Part shown: in pieces, positions 59,391 to 64,000 of the stretch
How positions within the stretch are numbered: the stretch's first letter is position 1
Layout of the letters: the number at the start of each line of letters is the position of its first letter
Source: Forficula auricularia
Taxonomy: Eukaryota; Arthropoda; Insecta; Dermaptera; Forficulidae
Direction: 5' to 3'
Length of the DNA stretch: 64,000 nt
Assembly: GCA_024734495.1 (NCBI GenBank)
Contig: JALMQS010000225.1
Span: forward strand, 11,561,573-11,625,572
Position numbers and translations under genes: made by a program
Notes under the pieces: generated by a model
Told to the model about the DNA's origin: nothing
What the model saw: only the letters and a program-made list of their open reading frames with translations
The model's database searches: none

Positions 59391-59600
59391 TCATACATAA
59401 TACTCTATTCCGAGCAGCGGCCATTACTATAGAGACCTCCATTGTAATTTTCTAGAGAAATTTTTCACAGGAGTGGTTTTCCGTTGCCTTCTCCTATATT
59501 AGTGAGGCGCCTTGTATCTTTGACAAATATGAACATAGTTCTCATTTAAATGAGATTCGATCCCGAGAAATCAAGCGCCTTAGCCACTGCTCTAATATGA
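59391..59600 (-). mobile_element. tRNA-derived SINE
   Basis: On the minus strand the head has an A-box-like AGCAGTGGCTAAGGCGC (about 59578-59594) and a B-box-like GGGATCGAATC (about 59554-59564). Their spacing suits RNA polymerase III internal promoters. The body (ggcaacggaaaaccactcct, gtgaaaaatt, acaatggagg, tatagtaatgg) is shared with 56585-56700, proving dispersal. The ancestral tRNA cannot be named safely. Confidence 0.75.
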
Positions 59601-59727
59601 CATCTACTTTTTTAGGTTCCGTAAAAATAATTATTTTCATTACAATTTGTCTGTCTGGAGGAAGACTGAGAGAGAGAGGGGAGGGGGGGGGGGGCGAATT
59701 TTATTTGAAAACATATTATTTTTATTT

Positions 59728-60930
59728 AATTAATCTTAAGAAAGAATCTAAGTTTAAGGTCAAAATTCAAAGATTTTAGTAGAAGATAATTTTATATTGC
59801 TTATCAGAGAGATTTTGATTTAAAATTAGATTCTCTCTTATTATTAGAGCCCGGATTTTTATGCAGTAAAAAGTGCCAAAATAGCCCTTAAAATATGCAG
59901 TTAAAAATGCTGAAATATACAAGTAATATGCAGAATACGTTGAAATATGCAAATATATGCAGTAAAAGATGGCAAAATAAATTTTTTATGCACTAAAAAT
60001 GAAAATCGAAGACAAAATGACTATAAATTTGAAGGAGTGCTATGAGAGGAATAAAATGATAAAGTAAGCTATAGACACCAAGTGTCAAATATCTACTTTT
60101 ATTCCGTAAAATATTGCACAAAATTCTCGTTACATTTAATATAATATTATTAAAAAATCTTTAAACTCAAAGAAATAATAGGTACTCTTGAATAAAATAA
60201 ACATAATAAATATAATTATGTTTCAAAAATGTGAACGAAAAAATACGGGGTGGGGTAGTTTTATTTAACAGACACGATTGTATTATTGTATTGCTTTTAT
60301 TTTTTTACCATAAATATATGTATTAACAAGCTTTTCTTATTGACGTACAAATAACAAACTAATAAAATAATCCAAATATTTGACCGGCATAATAATCTGA
60401 TCCTTACACTAATTTACACACTTCAACACACACACACACACACACGAACACTCAATGTCCAAAATGCCCTATAGTTCCCGAAGGCCATTAAAAATAAATA
60501 ATTAATAAATTATCTCAAAAATAATTAAAATTTGATTGTAATGTATATAATTTATGTTTACAAGTGTCCTCCTGTTTTCTTTCTTCTTTATTTTAATTCT
60601 TTCTCCCAAAAGTTATTTTTAAAACATCTGTATTTGGCACGAAATGTGCAATATTTGACAAAAATCCTTCAAATATGCAATTTTATGCAATATTACTCAA
60701 TTATGCAAAAATATGCAGTATAAGATTTATCCCACAGTATCCTAGATGCATGATTCGAATAGATAATTGATTCAATGGGTCGTATGTGTCGGCGAATAAA
60801 ATATGCAATTGCATAGGAATCCGGTCTCTACTTATTATATATTTTGGTTTATACTATCGAGGTGATTTTTAAAAAATATCTTCCATCAATTTTTCAAAAA
60901 GAGAAAACTTTTTTCGGTTAAGCTTTATTA
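59728..60930. repeat. SINE-like foldback pair, copy 2, interrupted by hAT element C
   Basis: The minus arm (59728-59808) and the plus arm (59809-59844 continuing at 60839-60930) are the family seen at 640-915. Removing the hAT at 59845-60830 joins tctctcttattat to atattttggtttatactatc, which agrees with the uninterrupted copy at 61330-61360. Confidence 0.7.
59845..60830 (+). mobile_element. hAT element C, intact nonautonomous copy (986 bp)
   Basis: Ends TAGAGCCCGGATTTTTATGC and, as complement on the right, TAGAGACCGGATTCCTATGC. A perfect 8-bp target duplication CTTATTAT lies at 59837-59844 and 60831-60838. Subterminal sequence is rich in the word ATATGCA. No transposase recognised. It is the reference for the split copy at 29113/36901. 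Confidence 0.92.
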
Positions 60931-61024
60931 TTTATTTTTCCGCTCTAGTTGAATGGAATGAAGAATTTTGGCTTTTCTTACATATTGCGAGTCAGATAGA
61001 GGTTTGTCTCAAGGGTTAGTCTAA

Positions 61025-61220
61025 GGGCCGGTTGTATGTCGCAAAGTAAATGTTTTTTACCACTAACACAGGGTAGATGGTAAATGGAGGGATTGGGATG
61101 GCCAATCAGATGCCAGCGACTGACAGTGCCTGGCATCTGATTGGCCATCCCAGTTCTCCATTTACCATCTACCCTGTGTTAGTGGTAAAAAGCATTTACT
61201 TTGCGACATACAACCGGCCC
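61025..61220. mobile_element. PIF/Harbinger-type MITE (GGGCCRGTTGTATGTCG), copy 2
   Basis: 196-bp near-perfect inverted repeat starting GGGCCGGTTGTATGTCGC, with TAA at 61022-61024 and 61221-61223. The arms have diverged from the 47587 copy but keep the ends and gccaatcagatg. Confidence 0.9.
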
Positions 61221-61232
61221 TAACTGCCCGAA

Positions 61233-61450
61233 AAGCATGTTGGTCCTCGGGTTCAACTCCTGAGGGGATGAATCCCTCTGATAAGCAATATAAAATTATT
61301 TTCTACTAAAATATTTGAATTTTGACCTAAAATTTAGATTCTTTCTTAATATATACTGATTTATACCGTCGAGTTGATTTTTGAAAAAAAAAAAAATTTC
61401 CATCTATTTTTCAAAAAGAGATGCTCAATTCTTTCGATTTATGATTTAAT
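61233..61450 (+). repeat. SINE-like family, single copy 3
   Basis: GGGTTCAACTCCTGAGGGGA, tgaatccctctgata, then the AT-rich body to gatgctcaattctttcg. Same order as the plus arm at 798-1015. Confidence 0.75.
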
Positions 61451-62470
61451 TAATCTTTTTTTTGAGTTATAATTTTTATTTTTTGGTTGTTATAAATTCT
61501 TATATAGGTATCTATTTCTATGTAAATAAAACAAATTTTTAATTTACATGTCTTTTTTTATTTTTTTGAAAGTTTGACAAAACCAAAGAACAACTTATCA
61601 TGGAGTGCTTGCTTAACATGTTCCTTCAATGAAAATTTCCATAAAAAAATGCAACATAACATGTTTATCCACTTAGTTCTTCAATTAGAAAAAATGTGAA
61701 CATTCATATGTATTTTTTCATTAAATTTTTCGTAATTTCATATTTTTTTTGCCAACAGTTTAAGCTACAAAGTTCTAGCTACAGAGATACAGTTTATTAA
61801 TAGAAATTTCAACTCATAAGATACAACTGTTCGATAATTATGAGGACTAATTTTTACAATTCTCTTCATTTTTTTTAATGGAAATTTCTGAAATTTTAGT
61901 ATCGAAATCAAGACAAAAATAGAGAAAAAAAATCATACCCGAATAATAATTTTTCTTTACGATTCAGATATTTCAATAGAAGACTAGAAACAAAAGCTCA
62001 TTTGACTACATTCAATATTCCATCCACTAGATAGCGTATTCGACTTATAATAATAAATATAATAATCCGGCCACTGCGATTGAACTGGCCAGAGTTCGGG
62101 AAAACGCGTTGCTTATTCTCCTGATTAAGCTCGAAATAAAGCAGAAGAAATCGCTGGTCGCTAGAAAAAATAAATGCACTCTCACAGCACTCGGGTCTAT
62201 TGGGGATGAGTCGTTGACATTTCCACTGAAAAAATTAAAAGTACACATACTACGATACGAGTGCATTAACCCTAATACATCCCTAGTTAATTTTTTTCAC
62301 CTTTCTAAAAGACCCATTTCCCATATATCCTATATTCTTCATTACAGAGGAAAATATTATAATCTAGTTCTTCCTTTTCTCTTTTGCATTTTTTTACTTT
62401 TAAACCCTAATTACAAATTTATCTGATCCTTAAGCAAAAGTATTAACATTTTAAAACATTGATAAATATT
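61451..62470. other. AT-rich sequence with an unassigned open frame pair near 62045-62426
   Basis: 62060-62270 is less AT-rich. The plus frame there includes LIKLEIKQKKSLVARKNKCT and the minus frame is Ser-rich. Neither is recognised. Confidence 0.4.
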
Positions 62471-62855
62471 AAATTAAATATAGGAACGAAGAAAATATTT
62501 TTATATTATAGACAAAAGGACAGCCGGGATTCGAATTCGGGATCTTCGCATTTGCGCTGCGATGCCTTTATAAGAGCCTTAGCCTACTTAGGCCACTGAT
62601 CCCCGAACCCAAGCTGATACCTAATGTCTATATGAATTTGGAATTTCACTTTTATTTAATTTTTAATCTCTTCTTCGTTCATTATTCGAAGCTCCGTAGT
62701 TGGCTAGTCTAATTAAAGGGGATTAGTGGCCGAGAGGATAAGAGCTAAGACTCTTATAAAGGCCTCGCAGCGCACATGCGAAGATCCCGGGTTCGAATCC
62801 CGGGTGATCCTTTTGTCTATAATATAAAAATCTTTTCTTCGTTCCCTAATTTAAT
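62471..62855. repeat. Head-to-head pair of tRNA-derived elements
   Basis: Arms 62471-62604 (minus) and 62718-62855 (plus). Each arm is a roughly 90-nt class II tRNA-like head followed by T4 (62811-62814 in the plus copy) and a shared 45-bp tail (tgtctataatataaaaatc, ttttcttcgttcc). The plus copy has an A-box-like TGGCCGAGAGG (62727-62737), a perfect B-box GGTTCGAATCC (62790-62800), a 5-bp T stem CCGGG/CCCGG, and acceptor strands GGATTAG/GTGATCC (6 of 7 pairable). No good anticodon stem can be drawn, so it is a tRNA derivative (Leu/Ser-like), not a convincing functional tRNA. Confidence 0.75.
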
Positions 62856-63294
62856 TTAATTTATAATTGTCTTTCGACGCGGCCTCATTATGGTTGCGCC
62901 CGGGAATGAAGAAGAAAATTATTTTCGACCTTTGGGTTCGCGATCGATTGGGAGGCGTTTGAATATAATTGATAAATATATTTTAAAAATTAATATAATA
63001 ACCAGATGATTTAGCATAATTTGTGTATTGTTTAACCCATTGGATATTTATTAAGCTTTTTAGTTGCACTCAGGTGTAGGCTTTTTGCTAAAGATGAAAA
63101 AATATTTATAATGCATTACATTAGTACAAATAAAGATGTTGAGGAAGTATAAGATTTTCAGTAAAAAATAACACCTTAATTAGATGTAAAGATAAAGACA
63201 GTTGAATTTGATAATCTTTAGATAGAAATAAAATTGTGAACAATATCTTGTTAATATATTTATTTAACGTTGTATCATTCGCATCCATAGCAAA
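62856..63294. other. Unassigned, with a repeat of the 63740-63810 segment
   Basis: gatgttgaggaagtataaga ttttcagtaaaaaataa (63137-63173) corresponds, in opposite orientation, to 63738-63775. Otherwise nothing recognised. Confidence 0.4.
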
Positions 63295-63605
63295 TTTGAA
63301 ACAGGAATAGTAGGGAATTGGATAAAATTAAAAACACAGATTTACTAAATGGCCCATACGTTTCGTCAATTTATTTTGACTTCCTCAGAGCCCATTTTAT
63401 CACTCTTTGTTAAAAAACAATTTCATTAAAAGACGAGATATCATAAAAAAATAATAATGATTATGTTTCCTCTTATAGTGAAATTGTTTTTAACAAAGTG
63501 ATAAAATGGCCACTGAGGAAGCAAAATAAATTGACGAAACGAATGGCACATTTAATAAAAACTCTGTTTTTAACTTTGTACAATTCCCTACTATTCATGT
63601 TACTT
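63295..63605. repeat. Foldback pair of tail motifs
   Basis: Inverted arms run from ggaatagtagggaattg (63304) to caattccctactattc (63581-63596). Each carries the recurrent hairpin: minus 63360-63388 has CTGAGGA, A, GTCAA-aataaa-TTGAC, GAAACG; plus 63513-63541 has CTGAGGA, A, then a broken stem and GAAACG. The middle is atataatgattatg-type AT-rich DNA. Confidence 0.7.
63360..63388 (-). ncRNA. Hammerhead-like hairpin motif (GTCAA/TTGAC stem)
   Basis: CTGAGGA, extra A, 5-bp stem GTCAA/TTGAC, GAAAC on the minus strand; a seventh distinct stem sequence in the same frame of conserved bases. Confidence 0.5.
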
Positions 63606-63737
63606 ATTTATTCAACCTTTTTTGAATCTTCAACACCTTAATTGTTTATTTCCGAGCTTTCATTCTTCAGGGGTATCGAAAATGTAACAGCCGAGGCTCG
63701 CTAGCCAGGGCTGTTACAAAAACTCTGAAATAAACAA

Positions 63738-63962
63738 TTAATGTTTTATTTTTGACCAAAAATCTGATACTTCCTCAAAACCTTCATAACTTTTAACAAA
63801 CTCAATGCTGGTATCATCACTGTCCAAATACAGAGTGGTAACATAGGAATGTAGTCGTCAAAACACTTGCTCCGACTTGAAGGAAGTTCGGGACAGCTTA
63901 TCTATCTGGTTGATCTTCGAAAAAATACTTTGTATTTCTGCAGAATGACAACGTCTGCCTAC
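63738..63962 (-). pseudogene. Unrecognised coding-like fragment with one stop
   Basis: The minus-strand frame reads IFSKINQIDKLSRTSFKSEQ, VF, a TGA stop, RLHSYVTTLYLDSDDTSIEF, VKSYEGFEEVSDFWSKIKH and a TAA. The composition is protein-like and the end is repeated at 63137-63173, so it is probably a transposable-element protein remnant. I do not recognise the family. Continues beyond the window's edge or starts nearby. Confidence 0.3.
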
Positions 63963-64000
63963 TAAATATTTTAATAAAAAAAAATTGTTAATAATGAAGT

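Larger units (their letters stand above)
37288..64000 (+). other. Following ankyrin intron (runs past window end)
   Basis: Begins with the donor gtaagt at 37288. No ankyrin-like exon (TPLHxAAxxGH-type motif with splice signals) was recognised downstream, so the rest of the window is interpreted as intron filled by transposable elements. A short exon hidden in repeats cannot be fully excluded by reading. Confidence 0.7.

Noticed and set aside
62718..62810. Functional tRNA gene (Leu/Ser type)
   Set aside because: The anticodon stem does not form and the unit is part of an inverted pair with a shared extra tail; called tRNA-derived instead.
37288..64000. A third ankyrin exon
   Set aside because: I looked for a TPLHxAA or AGQxEVV-type reading bounded by AG and GT and found none; the next exon is probably beyond the window.

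Overview
This is eukaryotic nuclear DNA, almost certainly from an insect: very AT-rich, intron-bearing, and full of nested transposable elements (hAT, Tc1/mariner-like, PIF/Harbinger-type MITEs, LINEs, Penelope-like elements, tRNA-derived SINEs). The order cannot be fixed from the sequence alone. The only host gene I can support is an ankyrin gene on the + strand, closest to the insect Ankyrin-2 (Ank2) type. Two consecutive coding exons of its N-terminal ankyrin-repeat array lie at 16778-16879 and 37155-37287, with matching splice signals and phases. They are separated by an intron of about 20.3 kb, and a further intron runs from 37288 past the window end. Nearly everything else is intronic repeat.

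Layout. 1-16777 (upstream of the first visible exon): SINE-like foldback pair (640-915), foldbacks and MITEs (1835-3290), a palindromic element called 'P' here (4182-4900), a LINE fragment (6296-6900), a hAT remnant (10170-11308), a Penelope-like element (PLE) tail (12330-12760) and a tandem repeat (15350-15830). 16880-37154 (intron): an imperfect giant palindrome of about 14.8 kb (21095-35924). Its two arms carry private insertions, and its right arm sits between the two halves of a split hAT element. 37288-64000 (next intron): a second inverted duplication (about 44.2-46.3 kb against 52.4-54.2 kb), LINE and hAT copies, PLE tails (48.25-51.56 kb), and SINE, hAT and tRNA-like foldbacks towards the end.

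Most notable signal. At about ten places, mostly in PLE-type tails, the same structured motif recurs: CTGANGA, one extra base, a short self-complementary stem, then GAAAC or GAAAT. The stem sequence differs between loci but stays complementary, which is covariation. This matches the hammerhead-ribozyme core known from Penelope-like elements, except for the consistent extra base. Other points of interest are the age-ordering of insertions from empty sites in the palindrome, and a hairpin-loop inversion between copies of element P.

Coordinates of repeats were read by eye. Those with target-site duplications are exact to the base; others may be off by tens of bases.
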